Source: Deroplatys truncata
Taxonomy: Eukaryota > Arthropoda > Insecta > Mantodea > Mantidae
Reading direction: 5' to 3'
Assembly (NCBI GenBank): GCA_030765065.1
Contig: CM060990.1
Location: 661,676,618-661,740,617, forward strand
DNA length: 64,000 nt
Shown: positions 44,746 to 56,214 of the stretch, one piece after another
How positions within the stretch are numbered: position 1 is the stretch's first letter
Layout: each line of letters opens with the position of its first letter
Notes under the pieces: model-generated
Databases searched by the model: none
What the model saw: the letters and a program-made list of their open reading frames with translations, nothing else
Told to the model about the DNA's origin: nothing
Position numbers and translations under genes: made by a program

Positions 44746-45651
44746 AATGTTTCATGCTATACATTGAATTAAAGACTATAATTTATTTTAAAAAATAATC
44801 TCTGATCTTCTATACAACTGTATCGAAAGTGAAGCTCAGTTTAGCATTTCTGGGAACAAAGTTTTACGGTTGTGCATGTAACTAGGCAATTCATTTTGCG
44901 ACTGATATTTAAACACTGTCTCACAAAGAAAAGATTGTATCAAATACTAACCTAAAATAGTTTGAGAAAATGAGCATATTGTGAAAAATGTCATCACCAT
45001 AATAACAATAATAACAATTTCTGATTAGTTCTAAATTGGAGAGGGATATTTGAAAAGAAGAAACAATTAATTAGAATTAAAAACAAAATTAGAAGTTCTA
45101 AGTAAGCAATACAGGATACACAACTGACGTGAGCCAAAATTCCATGTGATAAAAAACTGGCGCGATCAAAAAATACCGAATGTTCAAAAGTAACAAAAAG
45201 CAATTAAAGCAGCAACAAAATAGGGAGCTTTGGCATCTCAGACCCTAAAACCTGTAACGTGTTCACCGTAACTGGTGGTATACCATGTAAGGATATGAAT
45301 ACTTGGTGTAGAAAAGGTGGTCAATGTAAGAAGGGAGCGATTTAGATTGGTAGTGAAATGCCTAGTTATGTCCTTCTCCAGCACTAACCTCCTCCCTCCA
45401 TGTTAATTTTAGTAGTTTGATTTATAATTTACTCACCTAAACAAATCCACCCCCAAAGAAAAACGGGTCGAGAGTAGCGGTTTCAGCAAGTTGTCTATGT
45501 ACTAATAATGTATTACCGTTAAGATAATCATACCAGCATTAATATACTGATAATACTGTACGTAAAGAAATTTATTACCATACTGTGTTTAGTCCCATCT
45601 AAATGCCTTCACGAGAACCTTTCTTACCGTGAAGTCCGGCTCCTCAAGGTA
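44746..45651. other. Unassigned sequence
   Basis: Includes a short AAT/AAC-rich stretch near 44998-45020. No gene. Confidence 0.4.
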
Positions 45652-46043
45652 CAGTCGGGTGCAAAAAAGAGTGCCGATACGAGGAACCGCGGTTTAAGTT
45701 GGCAATCAATAATTAACACACCTTACATCCCTCATTCGGTTACAGAGGTTAATACTTGAATGCCGAACCAATAAGAGCGGACTCATTCAGGGGCTAGTAT
45801 GGACAGTCTTTGGGAGCATATTGTTTCAACCATTTAGGTGACATGCCGATTCTCCACCGCTTTCATCGCCAAGCTAGGCATGACTTTTCTTCATAGGATA
45901 ATGCTAGCATATTGGACTTCAGTTAAAACCAATTGGAGGAAAGCCCACCTAAGGCAGGCGCGGGACACAAATGAGATTCTGCCAACATTCAAGAGTGGAA
46001 GACATTAAAAGTAACCAAAAACATCGTTTTTTGCACTCGACTT
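45652..46043. mobile_element. CAGTCGGG MITE, copy B
   Basis: 392 bp between TA dinucleotides, same orientation as copy A at 25701-26101. The ends CAGTCGGGTGCAAAAAA and mirrored AAGTCGAGTGCAAAAAA enclose matching interiors with small length differences. Confidence 0.8.
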
Positions 46044-46045
46044 TA

Positions 46046-46429
46046 CGTCAGAGAATTCAACGGCCCTTGCAGTGCTTCATCCATGTTACCAACGCCACCG
46101 ATATTGCGCCACCTTTGGTGGCGTGTCGTATTTCACCGACTAAGCCCAGTGCACTCTACCCGAGGAAAAAGAAACAAAGGTCCTTAGCCTGCGCAACCAC
46201 AGTGTAGGGGGCTCCAATATCCTAAGACCCAGTATCTAACATTTTAAACTACTCCGTACATTTAATTTATGTTTATACAAAATATTAACGCTTTACTATT
46301 GAAAAGCAAAAAATAACAGAACAAAGTCAGGTCATTCAACAAACTGTTCTTCTCGAAATAATAGATAAAAGCACAAAACATAATTTATACCAACCTACTG
46401 GTTTCTAAATTCCTTATATTTCAGTTGGG
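46046..46429. other. Unassigned sequence
   Basis: Nothing recognised. Confidence 0.35.
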
Positions 46430-48320
46430 AGATATTATCAGCTAACTGATTCAATACCATCCACTTTATTCTATGCCTTAATATACATATCCATATTCTG
46501 AATAAGCCATTTGAAATAGGCAGACAGCTGCAAGAGTAAAGGACATTCAAATGATGAGAGTTTGACCGCCTCACTAAGGCCACATAGGCACAAAATTTTA
46601 AGATACATCAGGTAGGGACCATGTCCGGATGTAAAATGCATTAACCCCTAGTTGGTCTAAAAAACTTAATTTTAAATCTGTGTTCTATAGTAGGAAAAAA
46701 AGAAAAAACCCTTCTACCGGCTCTAAGCCCTCCCAATCTTTTGTTTATTCCCCAAGAAGTATTTCATTTAATTCAAAAGCAACTCTTACTAAATCGCCCG
46801 CAATATGTGAAGCCCCAACTAAATTATCCTAACGTAGCCAATACCTGGCTCCCTTCTAGGTATCTCTCAAGCCCATAGGTAGCAATCCCAAGCATCTGTC
46901 GGAGTAGTGGAGAAAGCCCCCCACGAGCCTATAAAACTTTTCTTTGTAGCTCCGAACTATTCTTTTGCACTAATTAAAATTATTATTTGCCCCCATACAC
47001 TTGCAGCATAGCACACACTACGTGGTAAACATAATTGTGAAATAACTTAACTACCTCATACAGAATTAAATTAAAATTCTTAACGATAGTTAAAAGCTTA
47101 TTTAAAACCATGAACGCCTTCACCACCCCCTGAATGAACCCTAACATGAACATGAACCCTAAATAAGAGTCGATCATCTAACACACACCCAAGTACTGAT
47201 CGTTACCCCTTTGGGGTATAGAATTATGTCCTACCTTAGGTACTAGGGACAGTAAAGCATATAGCAAGTTCTATCCACAGAAATATGCAATGTTGCTTTC
47301 ATACATTCCTCCAGTAATACATTCTGAACTAATTCCCACCTTCTTTCTAAAACTAACCTCGAGTCAACGTGAACCAAAAGCAGGATATCGTCTGCACATG
47401 CTATCACTGCATAGACTTTCCTCAATTTTCAAAGTGTAAATAAAACTTCCCTATCCCCAGATCCCAAAACAATAGACCACAAACGTAAACCCGCGGACAT
47501 CCTTTTGTTAATACTTTACTAGCTTGATCTGTACCCCCCTAAAGGTAACTTCTTCTAGAACAACAGTCCATGCTGGAATTAAGCACTTGCTGAGAACACC
47601 CTATATCTTAATCTAAAAAGATGGCCACCACAAACTACTAAAAGTACCATCAATATCTATATAAATGTCAATTACGTATTTAAACACTGAATCCACCTGA
47701 TCATCTGCGTAGTTGGCCTCCTTCGCAGATCCCCTGCTCTGAACCCAAATTGTTGTGGAAACATGTTAGTTTTATTCTTGAATTTGCTAATCCTACTGCA
47801 TAACACAAGCTCATAAACTTTGGCTATCACATTTAATAGACAAATTGGTCGATAAGAACTAATCATTGCGGGATCCCTATCTTGTTGTTTCTTAATAACT
47901 AATTTGGCGGTTTTTTCTATTTCTGATGCCTTCACCTGTCTAAAACCTTCCGTAGACAAGTTGGCCAGACCTCTAGAAAGTACTTCACCCAAAGCCTGTA
48001 GCACTTGAACAGCTATCCCATATCCCATTGGGACCTGTTGCTTTCTTGGGTTTCATTGAAAACGAGATTTCAATAACCTTACCGGTTATAACTGGTTCCA
48101 CTGACCCCTTTTCCCTACCTTATCTCTAACTTCTCTATGGTAATGGTATTCATCTCCATCTTGAAGTAATTGATTCGTGCAATACTCCAAAGTTTCCTAC
48201 CAGGGGACGTAAAACTTCCATCCGGCCTGGTAAAAGTCGACAATATTTCCTGCCAATATTTTTCTCTGCCTGTTCTGTAGGGAAACCCCCACGCATCTTT
48301 CTGGAGGCAATCTCGAGGAA
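46430..48320 (-). pseudogene. R1-like LINE ORF2 remnant
   Basis: Going down the minus strand: KDAWGFPYRTGREKYWQEIL and STFTRPDGSFT (48300-48200, the linker between endonuclease and reverse transcriptase); LVIKKQQDRDP then ISSYRPICLLNVIAKVYE and FPQQFGFRAG (about 47930-47730); ACADDILLLVHVDSRLVLER (47410-47350, the YADD region with Tyr changed to Cys); FHNYVYHVVCAMLQVYGG near 47000; and KILCLCGLSEAVKLSSFECP near 46570. The order matches R1-group LINEs, which lack RNase H. Many stops and frame changes; old. The endonuclease and ORF1 are absent. Confidence 0.7.
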
Positions 48321-48790
48321 CAGGCAACCTCAGTAGCCATCCAAACACAACGTCAGTAGAACAACACTTCATCACCGGCAGCCTTGTCGAAACGGCGACA
48401 CGGGACGCCATACAGGACCTGCAGACGGTGGCCCTGAATGCCGGTGCCCGTTTAGATGCCCTTAAGGAGATGCTCGCCGACAGCATCAGCCAGAAGCTCC
48501 AGGACCTGCAGGCAATCATTATGCCGCCAATCTTCATCAGCAGACCATCACCGCCGAGTTGTCAGCACAACTAGACAACACTACCACCCGCCTGCAAGCC
48601 CTGGCGGACTTTACCAGGAGCACTCCACACGCAAAACCGATAGCTTATCAGCATCAGTACCACCATACGCCATTCCACCGGAGACACATCGTTTCCTAGA
48701 GTAATGTCGGGCCTACAACCAGGAAGCCAAACGACGTCGTCCTCGAGATAAGCTTCCAGCTTCACCTTTCGTTTCTCTACATTGTCGCCC
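48321..48790 (+). other. GC-rich island of unknown origin
   Basis: The base composition differs from both flanks. One plus-strand frame reads ATRDAIQDLQTVALNAGARL then DALKEMLADSISQKLQDLQ, which is strongly helical. It breaks before 48560. I cannot tell whether this is a retroelement ORF1 piece or a host exon remnant. Confidence 0.35.
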
Positions 48791-48827
48791 TAAATACATG
48801 TTCCATTGCGAGTTTGCTTAGGTTATT

Positions 48828-48882
48828 TTACGTGACGTAAATCTACGACACAGAATCACCGGTTTTACTTCCCTTACAGTAC
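48828..48882 (-). mobile_element. SINE family A fragment
   Basis: A short minus-strand match to the body of SINE A: a TTTTACGTG-CGTAAATCTACGACAC-type block, then ATCACCGGTTTTACTTCCCTT. Confidence 0.6.
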
Positions 48883-50009
48883 AGTATCGTACCCTACGTC
48901 ACAAGGATGTTCGAATGCGGCAATAATCTCATACTTCGTCTTATGTCGTCTTCAGGAAGCCAAAAGAAAACTCTGGAACTCAATTTCAGGGCTCAACCAT
49001 TCCAAAGAATCAGTAGTCCTCTCGGCTAAAAGAGCTAAAGAACTTCTTATATTAAGTAAACATGAATCGAGACTGGTTTCTGGGCTCTTAATTGAACATT
49101 GTGCTCTGCGAGTTTACCTCTGTGAGAGGAATAAGGCTAATGCAAATATTCTCGCCTATGTAACGAACCGCCTCTTACCTACTCTGCGACTGCGAACGTA
49201 TCACCAGGAATAGACTAGGAGAAATTGCCTTATTATTAAACTTAAATAGGAGCATTAAATCGAAATGGGACAACTATATATTAATTAGGGTTGCACAATA
49301 AATCTTTTCAGGTCGCAGCGTAAATAGGCTAAAGTTAGCCTTTACGAGCCACTACTTTAATCGCCTTCATGTCCTCTTCAGAAGAAACGTTCGAAAACTT
49401 TAGCTAGTATGAAATTTGGCAATACACATCTCATTTCTCCCTCTCTTTATATAAGGCGGAGTTAAAGATTTACTTTGGGCTAACCCACCTCTCCTTACTT
49501 ACACCAGTCGCGCAAGAATTCACTAAGAAGGTTTATCTTACCCAACCTTCATTTAACATCGAATAAGACAGAATTGTGATGGACAGAGTGGAATTAAATG
49601 CTAGGAAAATGTAGGGGATTGGGTCACATTTTCTGTACCCAGGTCCACGTTATATTAGGTGCATCCTAAAAGCATCTCACGGCGGTTGCCTTTGGAGAAA
49701 ATAAATGCATGTATTGTAAAACAAATCACCTAATGAATTTATTCAGGGGCGTACCCCATAAATTTCCAGCCGTATATTGCTAAGAGTATAGATTCTAATT
49801 AATACCACCTGGTAACCATTTAAGCCGCGTACAATCTAGTTCTGATTCGTAGTAAAATCCCAAGGACATTTAAAATATGCCTAAGAGTGACAACATTGAT
49901 TTCTTGTCTTGAAATTATAAACACTATATTGCTTAGAGGGCGTGCGTATTGCTTCAGTTAATGTGTGGATACGGAAAAATACACTATTTTTCGAATCTTA
50001 GCTACGCTT
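48883..50009. other. Unassigned sequence
   Basis: No gene or shared repeat recognised. Confidence 0.35.
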
Positions 50010-50510
50010 CAACTATTCTATACACGACGACTGAAAAATTCAATGTCTCGCCAGAATTTGAACCACGGATCTCCCGGTCTCCGTGCGGTTGCTCTAACCA
50101 CTGAGCTACCATAGCAATATGCCGGCACGACAAATTCTCCAACTTATTCACAGGTTCATATCCTGGCGTGGGCATTGAATTTTTCAGTCGTCTGATTCTA
50201 ACTTTCCAACCTTGTCTAACAGACGGCTTGTATGGAAGAACAATTAATTCCATTATTTGATCTAATAATGGTCGAAACTATGAAGCTTGGGACTTGGTAC
50301 TTGCAGCATTGTAAGTCGCCATTGGGGTATGTCATCCCAATACAATTCGAGATCTCCTAGTGATTTATCGGGAAAAATGCGAATCACTTGGCGAATTTAA
50401 CGTCGTGCCGGCATGTTACCACGGTAGCTTAGTGGTTAGAGCAACCGGACGGAGAAGGTGAGACCTTTGCAACTTTGTCCAACACACAGCTTGTGTGGAA
50501 GAAAAACACT
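50010..50510. mobile_element. tRNA-like foldback repeat family F, locus 2
   Basis: A minus-oriented unit (50030-50145, with TAGCTCAGTGG and GGTTCAAATTC) is followed by a plus-oriented tail (from CATTGAATTTTTCAGTC, about 50177-50255). A second plus unit begins GTACTTGCAGCATTGTAAGT at 50298 and runs through its A box TAGCTTAGTGG to the GTGTGGAAGAA end, lacking the B box. Same family as loci 1 and 3. Confidence 0.65.
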
Positions 50511-50799
50511 AATAATTCCTGAAATGTTCTTATATAAAATGAATGTCTACTAACCAAAGTCAAGTAACCTCAAATACAAATTTTTAGTATAATAAGATCA
50601 ATATAAATACGACTTATTTAAATGAAGTATGGCAAGTATAATATATTTTCGTCCATAAAAACATTAAAGTAATAAGTTTTAGGACGTTGAAAACTTATTA
50701 TTATAGCATTAATTCCAAAACTAATTTAGTAATCTATCCATCATATTCGTTACAAACATCTGGGTGTGTGAAGATGAATCTCACCTTTACATAAAATAA
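50511..50799. other. AT-rich flank
   Basis: Nothing recognised. Confidence 0.4.
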
Positions 50800-50803
50800 G
50801 TAT

Positions 50804-51870
50804 TGAGACGGTAATTTGTATCACAAATTACTTTAATGTAAATAATTATTTTTATATGAATATGTATTCTTATGTAACATTGATTTCAGAGGTTTAATAA
50901 TTGTAATTATTAATGGTAAATAATAATTTTCGGCTCTACTGAAACTGTTAACAATAACACAATACTTTAGCAAGGGAGTGAGTTGTTTATCGTTACCGGG
51001 AACCAGGAAGTTACGTCATGTTTCGCGCCTTTTCAGTAAAAAAAGCTTCCAGAACATTCTATAAAAGTAATATGTATTAGTGGTTTTCATTGGATAGTAA
51101 AATAGACGCTAATGTTGGCGCGTTTTATTAGCCAATGGTAATTCATTTATAATCTTTAGGTGTATCTTGGGGCAAGCCTATAAATAGCCATGCTCAAAGC
51201 CGAGCGTTCTCCAGTTCGGCAAGATTCTCGACACAGTACACATCGTCCTCCAGTTCGGCAAGATTCACGAGGCATTACACATCATCTCCCGCAGGCCGCT
51301 CAGTTCATCAAAGTACAATACGTGACTACATGTTGCCAATCGGTCCTTCAGTTCAAGTTACGCGCAGTGAAAATCATTAAAGATCTAAAATATTACAAAG
51401 TCACTTATATACAAAAATTGAAGTACGTGAGTTAAAAGTGAGAAGTTATTACAAACAGTTTCAGTATGGCGATTATCTAGACAAATCTGTGAAAGTGTTA
51501 GTGCACGTGTTCGACAATAAAACAGTATAAAAAACATTTCTTCACTAGTAATTTTTGGATAAAAGATTCCTTTTCCGCTTCACACCCTGCAAGAATTAAA
51601 TGCCTACCTAAATAGCTGGCCGGAAGACAATATACATAACCTTAAAACTAATTCATATAGATTGCTACGCCAGATGGAGTTAGCAGGCGACCGACGAATG
51701 ACGTCACACAATATGGCTGCACGCGTGAGGTAAACAACATTACGTGAGAAACATTATCCACCACGTGGGGACACAAATACACAAATACACACTAATTCTA
51801 CTTCAAATTGGCTCCCATACGTGGGGCAGTTAAAGTGAAGTAAATATACAATTTGCAATGTTATACTTCA
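50804..51870 (+). repeat. 5' LTR of family A element
   Basis: 1,067 bp, TGAGACGG...ATACTTCA. TATAAATA at 51179-51186 is a likely promoter box. Just downstream are two tandem CCAGTTCGGCAAGATTC copies (from 51210 and 51250) and a small ORF (51190-51435, 81 codons) that is repeated in the other LTR. Near the 3' end, at 51809-51827, lies a decayed copy of the primer site (TGGCTCCCATACGTGGGGC), 65 bp before the real one. Confidence 0.93.
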
Positions 51871-51873
51871 AAT

Positions 51874-51891
51874 TGGCGCCCAACGTGGGGC
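51874..51891 (+). other. Primer-binding site, tRNA-Lys type
   Basis: TGGCGCCCAACGTGGGGC begins 3 nt after the LTR end. It equals the primer site used by retroviruses primed with tRNA-Lys1,2 (as in Mason-Pfizer monkey virus, from family knowledge). Confidence 0.88.
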
Positions 51892-52167
51892 GACAACTAG
51901 GAAAGGAAGGCTAGACGACTAGGAAAGGAACAAGAATAACCAGAGAGGCGAAAGCAGCAGTGAAACGACCTATAGACGTAGATTCCGGGACAGAAGGGTA
52001 ATTCAGCTACAAGAAAACATCGAAACGACGTAGATTCATCACGATACAACGCAGAAGCGACATACAAACCTAGGAGAATGGGGCAGAACGCTGGACATCA
52101 AAGCTACATCAACAGGCAGCAACATAAAGGTCAGGTGATTGTAATTTTTTTTTAGAAAACAAAAACA

Positions 52168-53112
52168 ATGGCTGCTAGGAATACTGAAGAAATAATGATG
52201 AAGGGAGATAGTGTAACAGTTAGCTGTAAGTCAATACAGGTTACAAAAAAAAGCTCAAACAATGTAGTAGTTGAGGGAGGAAATGTTAGTAAACAAAGTC
52301 AGAATAGAATAACAGGAAATATTAATATTGATGCTGGTATGATGATGGAAATAATGAAAATGCTGAAAGATATTCGTAAGAGTCGAGAAGAATTAAGGGA
52401 AGATATGCAAAAGAGTTATGAGAAATTAGGGGAAGCTATAGACAGGAATCATAGGAAATTAATGGAAGATATTGGTAGGAAAAATGAGATATTAGAGCAA
52501 AAAGTAGATCAAAGCAGTGAAGAAAGTGAAAAGAAAGTTACGAAGCTAGATAGTTGTATGCCAAAAATGAGAGATGAAAATGAGGAAGTAATAGTAAGTG
52601 AGATAGGAGAAATTTCAAAGAAAATGCTAGACATGAACATGGAAATAGATAACAAAGAAAGTGAGGTTAATACTAAAAGTGAGGTTAATGTAGAATGCGC
52701 AGAGTTAGGAAGTCAAATGAGTAGTATTTCAAGTGAGTTAAGAGAGATAAAAGAGGTTAGGAATGTAGATGTAAATGAGGCGCAAGTTAAGTTCAGAGGG
52801 GAGATATCAGAAATGCAAAAAGAATCAGAAATGCAAAGAAATAAATTGTACCAATATGTTCAAAATGAAAACTCCAGTCCAGTACAGTTTAGTACAGATT
52901 TGTCAGAGTATTCTCAAATTAAAATGATAGCAGATGAATTGAAAATGACAGTTGTTAAAAGATGTGTAATTCAAGAAACTGTAGATTGTTTGCAAATGTT
53001 ATCAGGTAACGAAATGCCATATGAATACAAGAGGTTATTCATGAACAATTTGAAGGTTAGGTTATGGCTACGAGTAATGTTTAGCCACACACAATTTGAT
53101 CCAGGAGGGTAA
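52168..53112 (+). CDS. Coiled-coil Gag-like protein of family A element
   Basis: 314 residues from ATG 52168, 277 nt after the primer site. Residues 1-55 are polar and Ser/Lys-rich. Residues 58-235 are very rich in E, K, M, S and R with heptad-like spacing (MLKDIRKSREELREDMQKSY, EKLGEAIDRNHRKLMEDIGR), pointing to a long coiled coil. The last 60 residues (MIADELKMTVVKRCVIQETV, then YEYKRLFMNNLKVRLWLRVM) look globular. There is no zinc knuckle and no protease motif. Its position in an LTR element suggests a Gag or Gag-derived protein for particle assembly; that is inference from context. It may be a shortened relative of a longer Gag. Confidence 0.6.
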   Translation: MAARNTEEIMMKGDSVTVSCKSIQVTKKSSNNVVVEGGNVSKQSQNRITGNINIDAGMMMEIMKMLKDIRKSREELREDMQKSYEKLGEAIDRNHRKLMEDIGRKNEILEQKVDQSSEESEKKVTKLDSCMPKMRDENEEVIVSEIGEISKKMLDMNMEIDNKESEVNTKSEVNVECAELGSQMSSISSELREIKEVRNVDVNEAQVKFRGEISEMQKESEMQRNKLYQYVQNENSSPVQFSTDLSEYSQIKMIADELKMTVVKRCVIQETVDCLQMLSGNEMPYEYKRLFMNNLKVRLWLRVMFSHTQFDPGG

Positions 53113-53916
53113 ATAGCAATGTGATGTAAAGTAAATGCTGGATAGGTAAAGACGACTTGCAGAGAAATGTATTGGAACGTAAGAGGGTTAACTAAATATA
53201 TATGTCATTTGAAAAGAGAAATAAGTTATAAAGAAAAAAAAGAAATGTTTTAAAAAAAAATAATAAATAAATAAATAAATGAAATTTTTAGTAACTGTAA
53301 CAGTATTTGAAAAGAAGAAAGTAATGATTGAAACTTAATATGATATTAAATTAAAAGTACGTAAACACAATTCCAAGATTTAAAAATTGAGAATGCAAAG
53401 ATTAAAATTTAATATGATATTAAATTAAAAGTACGGAAATACAATTCAAAGAGTATTGTTAAAGTGAAATTCAAAATAACAAAAAATTGGTAAAAATAAA
53501 TAAAACAAATACTTGTATAGTAAACAGAAAAGGTGAAACATTATCTAGATTTAAGAGATGTAAATATTTGTGTTGAGGGTGAATATTTTGGTACATATGT
53601 ATAATAATTACAAAAATCTTAAATGTATAAATTTTGTCAACAGCTTAAAGTAAACAATTTGGTAGTAGTAAATAAATAGTTTAGGGTATAGTATTTGCTA
53701 TAAAAAAAATTTTGTGATATCAGATTAATATCTAAATTAATTAAATCAGAGCCAGTAAGTAGTGGCAAGATAAAACATATGTCGTGTGTTAAACGCGTGT
53801 GAAGTGTTAAGTGAAAGTGAATAGCGTGTGTTACAAGATTTAGGAGACTAAAAACAAAATTATAAAATTTCCAAACAGGTTATAAATATTTATAATTATG
53901 TTTCTAGTGGGGCATA
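53113..53916 (+). other. AT-rich 3' internal region with polypurine tract
   Basis: No ORF. Contains (AAAT)n at about 53261-53282 and a nearly repeated block around AACTTAATATGATATTAAAT and its second copy near 53405. It ends in the polypurine stretch next to the 3' LTR. Confidence 0.7.
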
Positions 53917-54983
53917 TGAGACGGTAATTTGTATCACAAATTACTTTAATGTAAATAATTATTTTTATATGAATATGTATTCTTATGTAACATTGATTTC
54001 AGAGGTTTAATAATTGTAATTATTAATGGTAAATAATAATTTTCGGCTCTACTGAAACTGTTAACAATAACACAATACTTTAGCAAGGGAGTGAGTTGTT
54101 TATCGTTACCGGGAACCAGGAAGTTACGTCATGTTTCGCGCCTTTTCAGTAAAAAAAGCTTCCAGAACATTCTATAAAAGTAATATGTATTAGTGGTTTT
54201 CATTGGATAGTAAAATAGACGCTAATGTTGGCGCGTTTTATTAGCCAATGGTAATTCATTTATAATCTTTAGGTGTATCTTGGGGCAAGCCTATAAATAG
54301 CCATGCTCAAAGCCGAGCGTTCTCCAGTTCGGCAAGATTCTCGACACAGTACACATCGTCCTCCAGTTCGGCAAGATTCACGAGGCATTACACATCATCT
54401 CCCGCAGGCCGCTCAGTTCATCAAAGTACAATACGTGACTACATGTTGCCAATCGGTCCTTCAGTTCAAGTTACGCGCAGTGAAAATCATTAAAGATCTA
54501 AAATATTACAAAGTCACTTATATACAAAAATTGAAGTACGTGAGTTAAAAGTGAGAAGTTATTACAAACAGTTTCAGTATGGCGATTATCTAGACAAATC
54601 TGTGAAAGTGTTAGTGCACGTGTTCGACAATAAAACAGTATAGAAAACATTTCTTCACTAGTAATTTTTGGATAAAAGATTCCTTTTCCGCTTCACACCC
54701 TGCAAGAATTAAATGCCTACCTAAATAGCTGGCCGGAAGACAATATACATAACCTTAAAACTAATTCATATAGATTGCTACGCCAGATGGAGTTAGCAGG
54801 CGACCGACGAATGACGTCACACAATATGGCTGCACGCGTGAGGTAAACAACATTACGTGAGAAACATTATCCACCACGTGGGGACACAAATACACAAATA
54901 CACACTAATTCTACTTCAAATTGGCTCCCATACGTGGGGCAGTTAAAGTGAAGTAAATATACAATTTGCAATGTTATACTTCA
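53917..54983 (+). repeat. 3' LTR of family A element
   Basis: 1,067 bp, almost identical to the 5' LTR. TATA box at 54292-54299, the same small ORF at 54303-54548, and the internal PBS-like copy at 54922-54940. It is followed directly by GTAT. Confidence 0.93.
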
Positions 54984-54987
54984 GTAT

Positions 54988-55304
54988 TCATCCATGTAGT
55001 GCCTTGCCTGTATTATATCGTGTTCACTCCGCTGAAAAAGCCTCAAGTAACAGTTTTGAATAAGAGCGTTTCATGCTCGATGGTTTAGGATTACGCCATC
55101 ATATTAACTCCCTTGTTGTAAACATGTAATTTCCTTATACGCGCCCGCATTTACTCCAGTTTTGTTGTCGACGTAACATTTTGTGCTTGGCAAATACGTT
55201 CATAATATTCCTCCAGCTTTGTGTTACATTGGACAATTCGTTTTAATTGTCTTCCTACTAGTTGTTTCAGATACAGGTGTGAAGAAGTTACTTTAGTCTT
55301 TGAT
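54988..55304. other. Unassigned sequence
   Basis: Nothing recognised. Confidence 0.35.
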
Positions 55305-55600
55305 AATTCATTGTTCTTTCACACATGCCATGTGTAGGCTAAGGTTAGTAAGGTAGAATCGGGGGAAAAATGCAATGTTATATCCGGGATTTGGACCACG
55401 GATCTTCGGCTTTCCGTGCCGTTACTCTAACCTACCTACCTACCTACCTACCTACCTACCTACCTACCTACCTACCTACCTACCTACCTACCTGTCTTAC
55501 CGGCACGTTGCCATATTAGCTCGGTTACAGCAACGGCAAGAAAAGCACAGGATCCGTGGTTCAAATCCCGGCTACATCATTGAATCTGATTCTTCCTTAG
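55305..55600. mobile_element. tRNA-like foldback repeat family F, locus 3, with (ACCT)n
   Basis: The left arm on the minus strand starts ATTGTTCTTTCACACATGCC and passes a decayed tRNA-like part (B box side at about 55383-55402). It is then interrupted by an (ACCT)n microsatellite at 55430-55493. The right arm on the plus strand reads GCACGTTGCCATATTAGCTC, then GGTTCAAATCCCGGCTA and CATTGAATCTGATTC. It has the same inverted arrangement as loci 1 and 2. Confidence 0.6.
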
Positions 55601-56214
55601 GGCCGATTTCACAGTTGAAGCTTAAGCGAAGCTTTAGTAAGCTATAATCGCCGCTTAAGAAACGCGAGTTTCACAGCAGGACAACCAGGTTTGGCTTTAA
55701 GAGTGCAACAAATCCACGGAATAGTGAGTGAATTCTCATTGTTTATGGCGATGGTGTTCTTATAAGCTTTTGTGGGTTATCCAGCAACACAAAGTTAAAA
55801 TGACCGAAAAATCAGTGTCAAAACATAGAACGTTACTTATAAAAAAGTTAGTATTCTTCTAGAAATTGTAAGAAATAGAGTGCAAGCAAATGGACAAATT
55901 ACTATGAAACAAGACAAACCCAACGTGGGGGAAAATTACGATACGAAGGGTGGATTAGAATGGTGTAAAACAATTCTGATAGCTATGCAAAGCTTTCATT
56001 TTAACCTTCAGACAGCTATACGGGGTCCAACTGAACCCCAGTGTTAAACTCCTTAATTTTACGAGTCAAATATGCAATTTAGAATTTTGAAATTTTTTAA
56101 TGTCTTACAAATTTACTCAGCTTTATTACCACAAAATGGCTCCGTAAATATAATTGTAAAAAAATAAAACATAACTTGGTGTCCACTTGGAACATTCATA
56201 GCAGTTCAAAAAAT
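55601..56214. other. Unassigned; possible Harbinger-like left end
   Basis: TTAGGGCCGATTTCACAG at about 55596 resembles insect PIF/Harbinger ends (TTA target, GGGCC start). It is followed by a small palindrome (AAGCTTAAGCGAAGCTT). The matching right end was not found. Confidence 0.3.

Larger units (their letters stand above)
50800..54987 (+). mobile_element. Young compact LTR retrotransposon (family A)
   Basis: A structurally whole LTR element flanked by the 4-bp duplication GTAT (50800-50803 and 54984-54987). Parts: 5' LTR 50804-51870, PBS 51874-51891, one long ORF 52168-53112, AT-rich region, polypurine stretch AGTGGGGCATA at 53906-53916, and 3' LTR 53917-54983. The LTRs have the same length and I saw about one difference between them, so the insertion is very recent. 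There is no protease, reverse transcriptase or integrase, and the internal part is only about 2.05 kb, so it must depend on a relative. The 4-bp duplication and tRNA-Lys-type primer site are compatible with Gypsy-like elements, but without pol the superfamily cannot be settled. Confidence 0.93.

Noticed and set aside
49364-49393. Second hammerhead-like motif (CTGAAGA with GTTTC)
   Set aside because: The order and spacing of the core boxes do not fit a hammerhead fold.
55430-55493. Short repeats suggestive of a CRISPR array
   Set aside because: A simple (ACCT)n microsatellite with no spacers, in eukaryotic DNA.
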